From positions 4,696,501-4,760,500 of the forward strand of contig JAKNDB010000107.1 in assembly GCA_024305405.1 (NCBI GenBank): a stretch of DNA of 64,000 nucleotides, read 5' to 3'. The first letter of the stretch is position 1; the number at the start of each line of letters is the position of its first letter. Of the stretch, positions 10,324 to 25,100 are shown piece by piece. A model generated the notes under the pieces. That model searched no databases. It saw nothing but the letters and a program-made list of their open reading frames with translations, and had not been told where the DNA came from. Origin of the DNA: Dirofilaria immitis. Taxonomy: Eukaryota; Nematoda; Chromadorea; Rhabditida; Onchocercidae. The position numbers were made by a program, and so were the translations under genes.

Positions 10324-13121
10324 AACACCTGCTATTTATATTTGATTAAATATTTTCAAAAAGTAGTATTTTAAATTGTTCCGTAACTGATAAATCAAAA
10401 TAAAAGCGAAAAAATTTTTAGACCAACACTTTAATTTAATTGTGAAAATAAACCTAATTAATAATTATGGAAACATTTTTAGCAATATACATGCATATGT
10501 ATGTATTATGTATATTGAAAACAAAAATTTTTTCAAACTTAATTTTAATTTATTTTGCGACTTGAAAATTTGATAAAACTTTTTCTAATTATCAATGATA
10601 AAAAATATACATTCATATTTAAGATATCTATATTTCTTGTTTTTTCGTTAAAATTAGCTCAAATTTTTAAGCAAAACAATACATTTATTATTACCATGAG
10701 ATTTAATATCCTAAATATTAAGATTTATTTTTGCATGTTTAATAATTATAATTGGAATTTGTTGTTTTTAGAAAAACAAATCAAAGGAAGAACCATTCAA
10801 TAAATTTGGAAAATCCTTTCGCTTTGCTACGGAAAAATATCGCGAAAAAGTTTGAAAAAATTATAATTTTGCAAAAATTATCGCAAAATTTTTAAATTTT
10901 GTTATCATAATAAATGAAACTCTTTTTAAAAAAAAGGAAAATTTAGAAAAAAGATGAAACTCTAAAAGTATGTGTTTAATAATATTTCTGAGAGAAATAG
11001 AAATGTTTAGTTTAAAATTTTATTAATTTTGAACTTTTTCAAGTCTGTTCTTTTGTGCATAGATAGAAACATTTTTGTATGGCTTTTAATGAAATAATCA
11101 CTGACAATCGTCGATAAATGTTTAGCATATTATAATTCATATTGAACTATCGAAAATGTCAAAAAAAGAAAATCCTATGCGACAATTTTTCATTCTAATT
11201 AATTCTCGCTAAAATGTCGTTTGTTTAGACTTGCTGGCTTCAAACATTTTTATCAATAACAAATTTTTAAGTGTTGTCTCCAAAGTCGAGAAATTTCAGT
11301 AAAATTAATGCGTTTGCTTCGAATGAATTCCAATTTTATTAATTTATCACTTGATCTTTTTGATAAATTTACCAGATTATAAATTTATTTCACTTCAACT
11401 ACTGTTACATTATTTAGAATTGAAACATTGTTAATTTAAAGGAATAAATTTAAAAAAATAAGAAGAAAAGCTTGAATCAATGTAGTTTTCCCGTTAAAGA
11501 TATAGCTTAAAATAAGTGAAACAATTAGATTTATTATTAGCGTCAATAATTTTAATATTCAAGAAATATTTATCTGAAAAATGGATAGGCTTTCAGATTC
11601 GCTTTTCCTTCGGTAATTCGTATTGACAATTCTCATGTTTTTCGAAAAAAATAATGATTTTTTCATGTTTTTTTGACACCGTCATTTTTATTATAATTTA
11701 GATTCTAATATAATTAATGTCATCATATTGATTTTTATTCTTACTGAAAATTATTTTGATAATATTTGATTCTTTCAAGAGGCAATACTTTTATTAAATT
11801 CGTTATCATTATGGGGCGACTTAAGTATCAACATAATTAATACTGTTATATTAATTGTTTCTTGTTAAAAATTATTATAATAATATTCAGTCTAATATTT
11901 CGATATTCAAATGCAATATTAATTGTAAGCTTATATTGTTCAGAAACTATTTTCATTTCTTAACGTATTTTAGTAGTATTGAAGCTTCGGAAAGTAGAAT
12001 TGTTGATAAATTTTATGTCAAACTGGTCTCGATCAATTCGTGCCAAATAATCAGATCTAATTTGACGCAAAATAAATAAGATTAGCTTTGAGCAAATTAG
12101 ATCAGCATAAAGCAGATCAGGTCAGCATGAAATAGGCAAGATTAATTTCTAGGTGTTCACGAACGTAATTTCGTTTGATTGAACAAGGAGTAATTAAAAA
12201 ATAGTTAGGTATGAAGTCTAGCAAATTTCACGTAAATAAGCTTTATTTAACATTATTCTAATCATGTTGGATATTTATGTGACTTAAAAAATTATATTGA
12301 GGTAAAAATAAGCCCTTTTCACGTAGAATAAGAATTTAAAAACAATCCTAATCAAAATAACTTAATGATCAGGTAAGCATTATTAGTTACTTTCTTGATC
12401 TAATTTATGGATTCAAAATAAGTAATTCAAAATAATTTCAACAAACTAATGAGTTAAAATTTAATCTAAATTTAATTCAATGTATATTTTTGTTTATCCG
12501 ATGAATTTTAATATCAAAACTACAGTAATCATTAAATTTTAAAATTTTAAAAACATTGATCAAAATGCTTATTATAATTAATTTTTTAATTTCTGTTAAA
12601 ATTTTTTCCAAATGAAGTAATTAAGTAAAGAAGTTATTAATGTTAATATCAGAATATTATCATTATCCTCCTTCATATTTTATTAGTATAGTATGTATTT
12701 ATTCTTTTTAATTATCTTTAAGTGATTGCGAGAATATTTGTTTTCCAAATTTAAAATATTTTACTAAATTAAATGATACATTCAACAATTCATGGCAACA
12801 TTCTGACTTAGAGAGAACATGAATATTACAAGTAAATTTTAAAATCTCAAATTTTTATTTTTGAATTTAAATTGTATTTTGCAATTGTAAAATATTAATT
12901 TTTCTAATTACATGATGAAATATATGTATTTATTTGTTTCATTTTTCAACGTTTTTTTCTTTTATTCATCACTTTATAAATAACTCGAATATGCATATAT
13001 GTTTTATCATAATTGTTATCAAAAATGGAACTTAAATTTGAAATGAATATAATTCCGCATAATAATAAATTTAAAAAATTAAAATTTGCAAGTGACTAAT
13101 TTAATTTAATGCTTTTTTCAG
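10324..13121. other. Intergenic region between divergent genes
   Basis: Very AT-rich sequence between the WDR35 promoter (minus) and the first recognised exon of the plus-strand gene at 13122. Open stretches here, such as 10555-10803 and 11855-12079, have low-complexity Phe/Ile/Asn/Lys composition and no family resemblance. Apart from the X-box at its left end I see nothing specific. Confidence 0.5.
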
Positions 13122-13170
13122 CAAAAATACGACGAAACTATCAATTAAAAATAGAAATCGTTTGAAAGAA

Positions 13171-16100
13171 ATGGAAATGTTTGAACCAACGGAAAGATCT
13201 TCAGCTTCGATAACGTCATCCACATCAAATATTCCAGTATCAATTATATCACATATTGCTAATGCACAATCCTTACCGATAACATATGAAGAGGACATAT
13301 TAGCAGAAAAGGTATGATATCATTTCTTTTATCATCCAGATTTTATTTTGATTAAATTCAAATTTTCACTCAAACAATAATAACTTGATACTTTTTAATG
13401 CAATTATAATTTGCTTTCATCGCACATGAAATACATTTAGTAATATACATTAATAAGATATTAATTAATAAATAAGTTCATGAAAAAATTAATTAATTAA
13501 TTGGCTTCTTAATAAATTAATAGATCAAACCCTTTTTTTTGTTTAAATAACAGTTAATAGTAGTGGCAACTGCATATTTCTAGAAAAAATTTTAAATTTT
13601 TTCTGGAAAAAGAAATTTTATTTCTTAGTGATTGCATTAATTTGAATAAGCAATTTTTATTATTAGTTGATTGAATAAAAATTATAGCAAAAAGAAGTAT
13701 TGAAAAATGAAGAAACAATTAATGGAAATGACAATACGATGATAGAATCAATGACAAATTTAATTCCATCTAATGAACGAACAAATCAACAACCGAATAC
13801 AGACAACGATGAATGGAAGTTATCCGGTAAGCATTACCGGAGAGCATTTCACGGTGATCATGCAAGTTTCCGGCTCAGAATGCTTCAGGAGCAACGAATG
13901 CAACCAGTAGGAATTTCTTTCTTCAATTCTTGTACTTATTTTGAAGTTATTATAAATAACCGTTTACACATACATATATATGTATACTTATAAATTACCA
14001 AATTGAATTTAAAAATATATATAATTTAAAATATACAAAATACTAGAAAATGATAAAGTAGGAATTGTTAAAATGTTCAAAAATTAAAATTTTTCAAAAT
14101 TTATCCTATATTTTTAATTTTTTAACTCAGTTCATTGATTTATTTACTTTTGCATTTAGATTATTGAGGTTCAATTTATTAATTTCTTTAATTTCCGCAA
14201 TTCAGAATTTGTTAATTTACTGTGTATAATCCAATTTACCAATTTCTCACCTATTTTTTAACCTTTTTTACCTTTTTTTATGCAAAGATAAATTCTTTAA
14301 TTAATTCATTTAAAAATTAAATAATTTAAAATTCAAATTTCTTTTTAAAGTGACTTTTAACAAAAATTTAATATGCAATTTTACAGAGTTTTATAACAAA
14401 AGTACCTAGCATACGACGAGAAAAATTAAACGAATTGCAATATAGCGACTTGAATAAATCCAAATTTGAATTATATGCCATACGAAATAAAAATGAAATA
14501 TTTGGCGGTTGGTTTTACATATATATTATTGATTATTTAATTTGATAATTCTTTATATAAATTTCTAATACTAATTTATAAAGGTATCATTAAACACAAA
14601 TAATATTTGGATCAGCAAATAATAGATCTATGTTTACAACTTTTCGTGTATACGAGATATCAGTTCAGCAACATGCATATATATATACTTATTACAATGG
14701 TATATCATATCATTTTATCTTATATGTTTTATATATGAAATATACACTTTATCAGTGATATGATATGCTTATATCGTGTTATGTAATATATCGCTTTTTT
14801 TAACGTTTCATTTGTTAGAATTTTTAAATAAAATTATTCAAGAGAAAACAAGTAATAAATACAAGAAAAGGAAAGAAATTAAAAAATATATATTTGAAAT
14901 TATTATTGAAAACTCTAGTAGTGTACATTTATATAGTTAATTAATTTGTGAGAATTAATTATTCAACTTTTAAAATTTTCTATACAATTAATTGTTGAGA
15001 AATTAAGCAAATTGCTTTATTTTTGATATTATATTTATAATCAGTAGGTAAAAATTAATTATATTCAAACTTTTAACATTTGTATATAATTAATTGATAA
15101 GAAAGTGATAAATGAAAATGAAAGAAAAAATAAGCACCAATAGATATTTTAATCTGTTCTTTAACTGCACGAGTAATAATTATAGAAATTTCAAATAGCA
15201 TATCTTTGCATTTTTAATAAATTTCAAATTCATTGCAATAAATAATGAAAAATGAAAAATTTAATATATAATAAGTGTGTGTACACTTGAGATTAATAAA
15301 GCATGAAGTATGAATAAGAAATATAAAAGACTAAAATGATTAATGAATTTTACTTCCTTTTAAATTTTCAATCCTTTAGGCTTTAATAATTCCACGTTTC
15401 GTTTGCATTCCAAAATGAATTTAGCAATATAAGGCCATGCCTAATAAGGACCCTTTTGGCTATTTACACAAATCGCATCTGACTTAGTCTCTCTTTTTTT
15501 CTCGCATATAAGCAAAAATGTGAGAAATTAAAATTGAAAAAAATATGGGGAAAAGCGAAAAAAATGATAGTTATTTGGTTATTCCCAGGGGAAGGAATAG
15601 GAGAAAAAAGTGAGAAATCTCAATAAGGAGAGAAAATGTTCGTCAGTTACGCAATATTTTTTGTTTTTACTAGTTTGTATTTTTGTTTTTGCTATTTCTT
15701 TTTCCCTAAATTAAAAATTCATTTAATTAGATAAGTATTCGAAGTGTTCGTGTGTTTCTTTTCTTTTGAAATTTATAAATCAAGTTTTTAGGATTTCATA
15801 TTCATAATGATTTCATTCTTTTTAAATTTAAAAATTACTTCAGTACTTTGGTTGTAATATTTCCTTCTAAGTTTCTCAAGATACTGTTAAACGATGAATC
15901 TAAAAATTATTGCAATAATATTCTTTAATTAATTTGTTTAATTTTTTAAACTTCCTCATTCTTTCTACTCTTAGTTAATTTATTTCTTTTTTGATTGCTT
16001 CCATCTCATATATTAATGCACTTAACTCTTAAGTTTTCAAATTTATTTATATAAATTTTTAAAACTTATATATTCAATGAAAAAGTTTCTTGAATATTCA

Positions 16101-19100
16101 ACTTCTATAATGTATATATTGAAGAAATAATCATAAATATACCATTTAGAGAAAAAAGATTGTATAACTTATTATTTATAAAAATTTACATATATAATTT
16201 ACCAGAAGAAATATTTGTTTACACTGATATATATTACATTTTATTGTTTTTTAAAAAAACTATTTAAAATTTTAATTGTATAACTTTTATATGTGGCCCA
16301 TTTTGAAAAATTTTTGGCAAATTGTAAAATTTGCATTAAAATTGCTAATAAATACTATTTAAAAAGAAATTATAATATATTATAATTGAAATGCATGAAA
16401 ACTAAATACGTAAATTTTAGCGAACTTTCTGATTATCTATCTCTTATTTATTTACTTCTTGATAATTTTGAACAATTTCACTCACGACAACATTTCGCAT
16501 ATTTAATAAATCTAAATGATTAAAGAATCAATAGATGGAATTAGATGAAGACGGATAATTATTTGAGTAGAAATGAGAAGGAAAAACCAAAGTGAGAGAT
16601 GGCTATAATATTTAATCGGATAATAAATATCAAATATGGAGAATTTATCATACAATTGTAAAATAGAATAATAATAATATGAAAATGTGAATTGCCTGAT
16701 AATTAATTATTAACTAATAGTAAAGAACCGGAAGAGGCATTAAATGATAGCTGCATATTTTGATGAAATTAGCCGTAGTGATAAACGATTATTTCCTAAG
16801 AGATTTGAATTCGATTACTTGTATTGAGATATCTCTAACTATAAAACATCTTTGCGATAGTATTAGAATTATTTCTTTCTGACAGCTCATAAATTTTTAT
16901 TGCAAAAGTTTCCTTACAAATTCAGAAGAAATTTAAATTTAAGTGGAATTCAAATTTACGAAATTTTCATGGTATAGTAACAATTTGCATTGTACAAAAC
17001 TTTGCATGAAATCAATTCACTAATGAAAACTGCTCAAAATCTTAATTACTAAAAATAGAATAATATTAAAAATTTGATTTGGATAATTAATAAAAGCAAT
17101 AATCTTTTTATTTTTTATTCATTCTATTTAATACAATTTTACAATTTTATATTAGCTTCCTCATCTTAACTAAATCCTTCTTTGTCTTCTTTTACTATTT
17201 TAATTTTATTTCTTATCAGTGAATTATTTTCATCTCTTATCAATGTTTTGAAATTAGTGTCGTAAATTTGATAATATTTCGGCCAATTCTTTTTTCATTT
17301 CGATAAATTTAGCATACTTAAATTACATTTATATAAGTAATTTTATTTTATATCTTTTATGATTTCTTTCAAGTAGCGTTCACTAATTTTTTTGAAAAAA
17401 AGTTTAAGTAAAATTATTATTTATTTATTTCCTATTTTGTAATTGCATCATTTTTTAATTTCCTGTATGCCTTATACTTCTTAACTTATCGAGAAATTAT
17501 AAAATTTTAACAATCTAAACTTTTCCTTTTTTCTTTTTATTTCTTATGCCAATTTTCATTTAAAATCAAATACTGCGAATAGTAATAATAACAAAGAAAT
17601 GTAAATGTAGTAGAAGAGATAATGCTGAATATTATTTTGCGGCATAGCTAAGGCCATAATAATTGCTTTAAACGATTAGACGAATAAAACGAAAAGAACA
17701 AAGTGTTTCGTTCCTTTTACGCCAAAATTTCAAAAAAATGTCAGCAAAATCTAAAAATTCAAACCAAATCATGTATTTATTATTTGAAATTTCCATCCTC
17801 GCAGATTACAATTGGTATAATCTATTTCAAATTATCGATTTTTCGTTTTTGTTTTTTTGAATTTGAAATCAAAAATGAAGATATAAATTTAAACTGAAGC
17901 GTATAAACAGTATAAATTATGTTAATTCTATTTTGCACTTTAGTCAACTCATTTATTCAGCTTGATAATATTTGTAAATACATGACGAATTTATAATCCA
18001 TTACAATCATCATTTTTTGAATCGACACTATATCTGTGTTTTTTAATTTGGAATCAAAGAATAAAGAAGATAAATTGCTACTTCAAATTGAAATATACAA
18101 TTAATTTTCGATTTTATTACATTTCATTTAGCCTTACTAATATTTATTAAGTGTACGGAAGATTACTCATATTTTATATAGTCGAAAATAATTGAATTGC
18201 TCGTATATTTTTCAACTTTATTGTTCCAACTTAAATATTCCGATATATATTGAAATTCCAATTTTTTCGAAAGAAATCCTATTTTTATAACTCAGAATAA
18301 AACATTTATCGACTCCATGCAATTTTTTAATTGGTATAATATTTTCCGAATCTAAGTTTTTTTGTTCATTTTTTAAAAATTGCATTTTTCTCAATTCTGA
18401 AATCTTGATATACCCTGTAAGTAATTAATAATACCAATATTTATGAGGAAAAAGAAGGAAATTTAAAAAAATGCTTGAAAAAACAACGATTTTATCAAGA
18501 GTTGAATTAAAAATCTTTTAATCTCAGACAGGTAATTACTATGGAATTGAAGACATCTGAATGATCCAAAATTTAGAATGTTATAAGCTAACTGAAAATT
18601 TACTACTAATTATCGAACAATAATATTATTAATTCCAGTTCCTACTTGCTTTTATCAATTGAAATTTTTCGACAAAAGTTTTTGCTGGATTTTGAGTTGC
18701 ATTTCATTCGTCAAATTGAATATAATTATAAATATTTGATGCATTTTACTTTTTCCTTCAATCTCGATGATCTTTCCTAACACTCGTATCATATTTTTTT
18801 GTTTATCGTTTAAAGTTCGATTGATCTTAGCACTTCACACAATTTTTTGCTATTTATTTTTATTTTGAAAAACAAAAATCTTGATTTTTACTCTGCCAAT
18901 TTTTAGGCTATATTTCATTTTTCATTTTTGTTCGTTTGTTCGTATCATTTATTTCAATAAATAATCAATCAAATTCAAAATAAAAATTATAGTATTTGTA
19001 ATAATTTCAATCGTTCGTGAAATAGCTACAGTATCAGTTTTTATATAAAAAAATTGTATGCATCAAGGATCAAACAGTTTCGAATGATTAATGATTCTCG

Positions 19101-22100
19101 AATAACTGATTCACAGCAGACTTACTTGATGTCTGATGACAAATTGTATCACCGTCAATATTATCGTCAGCTCACCGATACTGATCAAATGATTCATAAT
19201 ATGCGAAATCATAAAAAACCTTTCAATTTGGTACCATGTAAGTTCCTCGCTTTATTTTTTCATTTATCTTAATGATTCATGTTTGAAGACATCCTATTAT
19301 ACAAGCGAAATAAATAGACCGATCAAATAAGTATATTTATGAATATTTAAGTCAATTAATCAAAAGGTGACACGAATTTTTCGTGTTTTAATTTTATTAA
19401 AGAAATTCACACTTGTATATCATTAGACAATCCGGATTCTGGATTGATACAAACAATTGATACATACCAGTTGAATATTAATTACAAATATTTAAATGAA
19501 TTGATTTATAACACGAATTTCATTTTATTTTATTTTTTAAGATAGATTTCGTATTTAAACAAATAATCAATATCAGTAACATATATTAGTAATGCATAAT
19601 CAATTTAATTGATTTAAAAAACAAAGCTCATTTTAATATTTTTTTGATATATTTCTTTTTATTTTCATATTTTCTATCATTAAATTTAAAATTTTCTCTT
19701 ATATTCTTGATAACTTCAATATCAACAAGCAAAAGAAATAAGTCTAAGAATCGTTTTAAACGATTAATCTTAACTGCAAATCATTGACTATAATTACTGA
19801 TAAAAATGCTAATAAAATTTATTTGTTCGTTTATTATTAAAATAAGAAAAACAGTTGTTGAAGTCAACAAAAGTTTTTTCAATTTTCTAAAGTACATAAT
19901 AATATAATACACAATATTTAATTAATATTTCTTTTTTTCCTCAAATTTCGTCGAAAATATTTACTTAGAAACATATGGTAATCTTAAAAATGATTTTTAA
20001 AAAGATGAAAATTTAAATAATTCTATTAAAATTTTTAGTATTCACGGAAACTAATCGATATAGTGATAATTAAAATGTTTGTGAATTAAAGAAGTAGGAA
20101 ATAAAATATTATTATAAATTCTTATTGTAATAAAATAATTTTAATTGATGTTCCGCTAAGTTTTCGTTTTCTTTAAGTTTTAACAAAAATTTCTAATTAA
20201 AAATTTTTTAAAAGATAATTTCTATGAGAAATGAAATTTTAAGCATTGCGAATTTAAAATTTTCAGTATTCATGAAAATTAACTAATGTAACAATAAATT
20301 AAAATATTCATTAAATATGAAAGCAAACAGTAAAATATAACCGTAAGCTTATTTTATAATGAGGCAAAACTTAATTAGTATTGCTAGGTTTTATTGTTTT
20401 TCAAGTTTTTGAATAGCCTAAAGAACGATAATAGCTATTTATAAAAGATTGTTACGATTCCATTAAATAAATATTTACCGAATAATTTTTTGAAAAATGT
20501 TCGATTTCTTTCCTTTTCAAGTATCATCCAAAAATAATGAAAATCAGAGCTGAAGCGAGGTTTTATCTGAAGTTGCATGCGCAGAAATTTTTAATTTTCT
20601 TACTGAATATGAAATTTTTAACTCCTTTATTTGAAACGAAATAAAGTAATTTTTAAAGTCTTTAAAATTTATCTTTTTAATTGAATCTAATTTGTCTCTA
20701 AATAATTTTCCGTAATTTTAGATTATTTCATACTATGATTAAAATTTCGTTGTCATTTAAAAATTAAATATTCCAAAATAACTTTTGAAATATTTTTTTT
20801 GTTTGCGTTTTATTGTCTCCAAGTAGTTTTCTCGCAACATTAAATAGCTTCAGCATTATTAAAATTTTATATGTTCACATAATTAAATATTTCAAAATTA
20901 TTTTCAAATTACCAAATGATTATTGATAAACTCAAATACTTTTATTAATATTAAATTTTTATTGCGTATGAGTAATCAGATATTTTTAATCGTTTTTGAA
21001 ATATTTTTGTTATTCAATGAATGGAAGAAGATTTGAATGCTGAAAAACGAAGAAATAAATAATTTTCTTAACTTTTATTTTTACTATTTTTGCCATTTTA
21101 ACGGAACGATCGAGAAAAATAATCTTTTTGAGTATTCTTTTAAATAAGAATTTTATCTTTTTCATTACTTTTCTGTCTTTTTGCGTCTAATAATCTTCGC
21201 AAATTTCATCAAAATGCCTTTTTTCATATTTTGTTATTTTATTCATAAACATATTGTTGTTTATTATGAGAACTTGAAAAAGGAAATATTTTTATTTCAA
21301 TAAATATTTACTTCGAATATGAAATTGGATCGGCTAAGCAAGTATTTGAATATAAAATTATATCATACTTAATAAATGAGTAAAAAAAAAAAGGTTGGTT
21401 AAGGTTGAATTTTACATTAAAATGTTAAAGTCGAATAAATAATTATTTATAAATTTATTTTGCACATAAAATAATGGCTTCGAAAATTCTTGAAAACCAT
21501 ACTAAGAAGCGCATTCTCGACTATTGGTATTTTATTGATTTTTTTAAACTATTAATCCTGTTTTTCATTCATTCCTCTGTTCATCGAATCTTTTGTTCAA
21601 TGGAAAATTAAATTTCATTTTGAAATATTAAAAATATCGCTAAATTTTTTCTCAAAATCAATCGATTATTAATTTATCGCATATTATGTCGCTAATGTGT
21701 TCACATTTTTACTTATTAATAGAAATAAATAAATAAATAATTAATTATCCTGGTTTAATCTTGACTTTAATCTCGAATAAATTCTTATATGTGATGCTAA
21801 ATTTTTTGAAATTTTAGAGAATTTTTCTATCCTTTTTTTTGATTTTCATGTTTTGTGATAAAATTTGATATTTAAAAAGATTTTTTTATGAAAAGGCGTT
21901 GATTATTAATGAGATCAATTTGATATTTAATGCTGCTGAGGAATGCCTCAGCTTACCATCAATTATTTTTTCAATTTTTACATTATTAAGTTTTCCAAAA
22001 CTGAAATTAATATTAATTAAGAATTCGAATACATACTCATATAAGAAATAAGTGCTAAATTATTAAATAGAAATTTCTTATAATATTTCAAAAAAGTAAT

Positions 22101-25100
22101 GTTAAATTTTTCAAAATTCTTTCAATCGATTTTTCCAAAGTTTTCATATATTTGTGATGTAATTTGATAAGTCATTTCATCAGTGTCATTTCATCAATGT
22201 ATTTGAAATATATAATATAGCAAGAAATAAGTAAGAAATTTATTAGAAATGAAAAATATATCTCAATCTAATTCCAGTATTTCATTTTGATTGCATGCGT
22301 TAAATTTGATTTATATTTTCTCTGCTATTTTCCCGAAAAAAAGTTGTAATCAATCAATGATATCTTATAGCATATAATATTTAATATTACAAATTTAAAA
22401 AACAAGTATTTCCATCCGATCAATTTTTTATTATTTATTATCAAAATTTTCATATTTTACACATTCCAAAAATTTCTGTATTTTTTATAAAATTTTTATT
22501 TAATACGTAAAAATTTAAGTGAGATAATTTTTCTTTCTTGCCTATAAATTTCACATCATTTATAAATTTTTAATTTAGTGGAAAAAGTTTTAAGTGAAAT
22601 AACCCTTTCTCCCAGATTTGTTGAACTTAAAGGGATACATTTTTAACTTTCTTATCTCTTCCATGTGTAATAGGTAGATTTTACCTGAACCTATTTGTTA
22701 AAGGTATGTAAGTGAAAAACCTCATTTATGATGGATAATAATCTCGAATCGAAAAATTGGTGACAAAATATTTTGAAATAGCAATACTCGATAGTTATCA
22801 ACATTTCTGTTGATGTACGAAACGAATTAATTGTTGAATCGATTTGGTGACAATCTTGAAATCCAATAGTACTTGATATTTTGTTAAGAAAAAGCAATTC
22901 CTTAGCTGCTATCTTTAGATAACATAAAATAATTCTCTAAAAATGTAAAAGTGAGAGAAAAAATTAGTTCATATTTAAAATAATGCAAAGACCTCACCAA
23001 AAAAACTTTCATATAAAATAAAATTTGATTTTTAATAAATTTAAATTTCATAAACTTTGTATTTTACTTACTATCTATCTTTTCAGTATTTTATCAGCCA
23101 TTTATCTCCTTCTTTCTTTATTTTTTTTCAGTTTTTTCAATATTTGATAATTAATTTATCAGTCTTTTCTCAATGAATAATTTATTCAAAATAAAATTTG
23201 TATCACAATCGATCTCAATGCATAATCATTGCTAAACGATAGAATTTCCTTAGAAAAAATTTGTAAAATCTTAAAATTATTATAAAAAGTTTTCAGTTTA
23301 TTTTTTTGAAATATAATTTAAAGTTTTAATTATTTTATTAAAAAGAATGTGAGAGAAGAGAATTTTGCTATGTTTGATAAGATTAAATATGATGAAATAG
23401 AAGAAGCAATGAATAGAAAGAAGAGCTGTTAAAATGTTTATGAAAATATGGAAATTACGGAAAAGGATTTAATGTATGAGAATATATCTACTTCTCATTT
23501 TCGTCTTTTTAATTTTTCTTACCATCTCATTTTATAACTTACCTGAACTGAAGGATTAAACTTCTTCTCATATTTCTTTCACTCTATATGATTCAAAAAA
23601 TTAAACTAATTAAATATGTTAGTTTTTATTACATCATTAATAATCAATGTGCTGCTCTCATTTTAACTACAAAACTTTTAATCATTATTCTTGACTTTTC
23701 TTGAAACCATCTCTTTTTATCTTTTCTGCATTTTTAGAAACATTTCTAAATTTGAACTCAATTAATTATATTAATTTTTTATCTAAAAATATTTTTAAAT
23801 GAATATGATAGTTTTCTTTTGTCACCATCACAATACACGCGTAAAAACAATTCACTATAAATTTAAGCTTAATTAATAATATCAATTTTTATTATTTTAT
23901 TTGAAATATTTTTAAGTAAATGTGTCAGTTCCTTTTCTTACTACACAATCTTATACACTCGCATAAGTATGTAAGAAAATGTATAAATTCAAATTTAATT
24001 AATAATATCAATTTTTATCATTTCATATAAATGTGATATTATAATATTTGATCACTACATATCACGTATCATCGTTAAATCTCTCTTTTCATTATTTACC
24101 AAAGAATTTGTATAAAAATGATAGTTATTTCTTCATTTTCTCCCCGCACTGAAATCTAAGATTTCCCAATAAATTTTATTAATTGCTTTGTATTTTTTAT
24201 CATTCAACTACTTCTACCGTTTTTAGATTTTTTTCAAAGTTTTTCGATTCTCTTGGTACTGTCACACTAAATGCTTGCACGAAATGTTTTTGAATAATTA
24301 TTCTTTCATTTTCTTCTTTCTTTTTCTTCTTATCCATCTTCTCCACCCTTCTTTGCTAAATTGTTGAAAAATTCAAACAATTTTTCAACTTTAGTATTTT
24401 TGCTTCATTTTAATTCTTACCGCATTGTTGTTTATGTTTTGAATTATCCCTGCCAAAAATATTTTGCAACATTTTAATCAATTAGAATCAGATCCTATAA
24501 AATTTGGATGAAATTTTTGCTAATTCAAACTACTGAATGATCAAATCCATTTGGGGAACTATCAGTAATGACGGTCTTGTGTCAAAAATAATTGTTCAAG
24601 ATCACTTCTCGTTTTTATCTAATTATCTACAGCTTCTTTTATTGCGATGAAAATTCTGGATTATTTTATCCATTCTATTATATTTTGTAAAATTAACATA
24701 AAATTATTCGAAGAGTTTCTCGAATAATTCGAAGGAAAAAGAAATTAAAATAAATAATTTAATATCAGCGATTTATTTTTAGCGATTTATCTTTAGCGAT
24801 TTATCTTAAATTATAATCCCGATAAAAGTTATTTCTGCGAATAATAATAATTAAGATTATTCCAGAAATAATAGATTATTCATTTTTATTGCTACAAGGG
24901 AAAAATTAATAAATCGATCAATCCGAAATCAGTTAGTTATGAGAAATTACACTTCATTGTTAAAATCTTTCATTGTATTTTCAATTTTCTCAATGTTTTC
25001 CTGCTCAATTGTATGATAATTAAATTCGATAATAGTTGATCAGTAAGTAATTAATTATCTTTGATGGCTTCAAACAAATTTTTTTCCTTAAAAATCGATA

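Noticed and set aside
13101..13298. Minus-strand open frame opposite the first exon of the unrecognised gene
   Set aside because: It is the antisense shadow of a plus-strand exon that has matching acceptor and donor sites.
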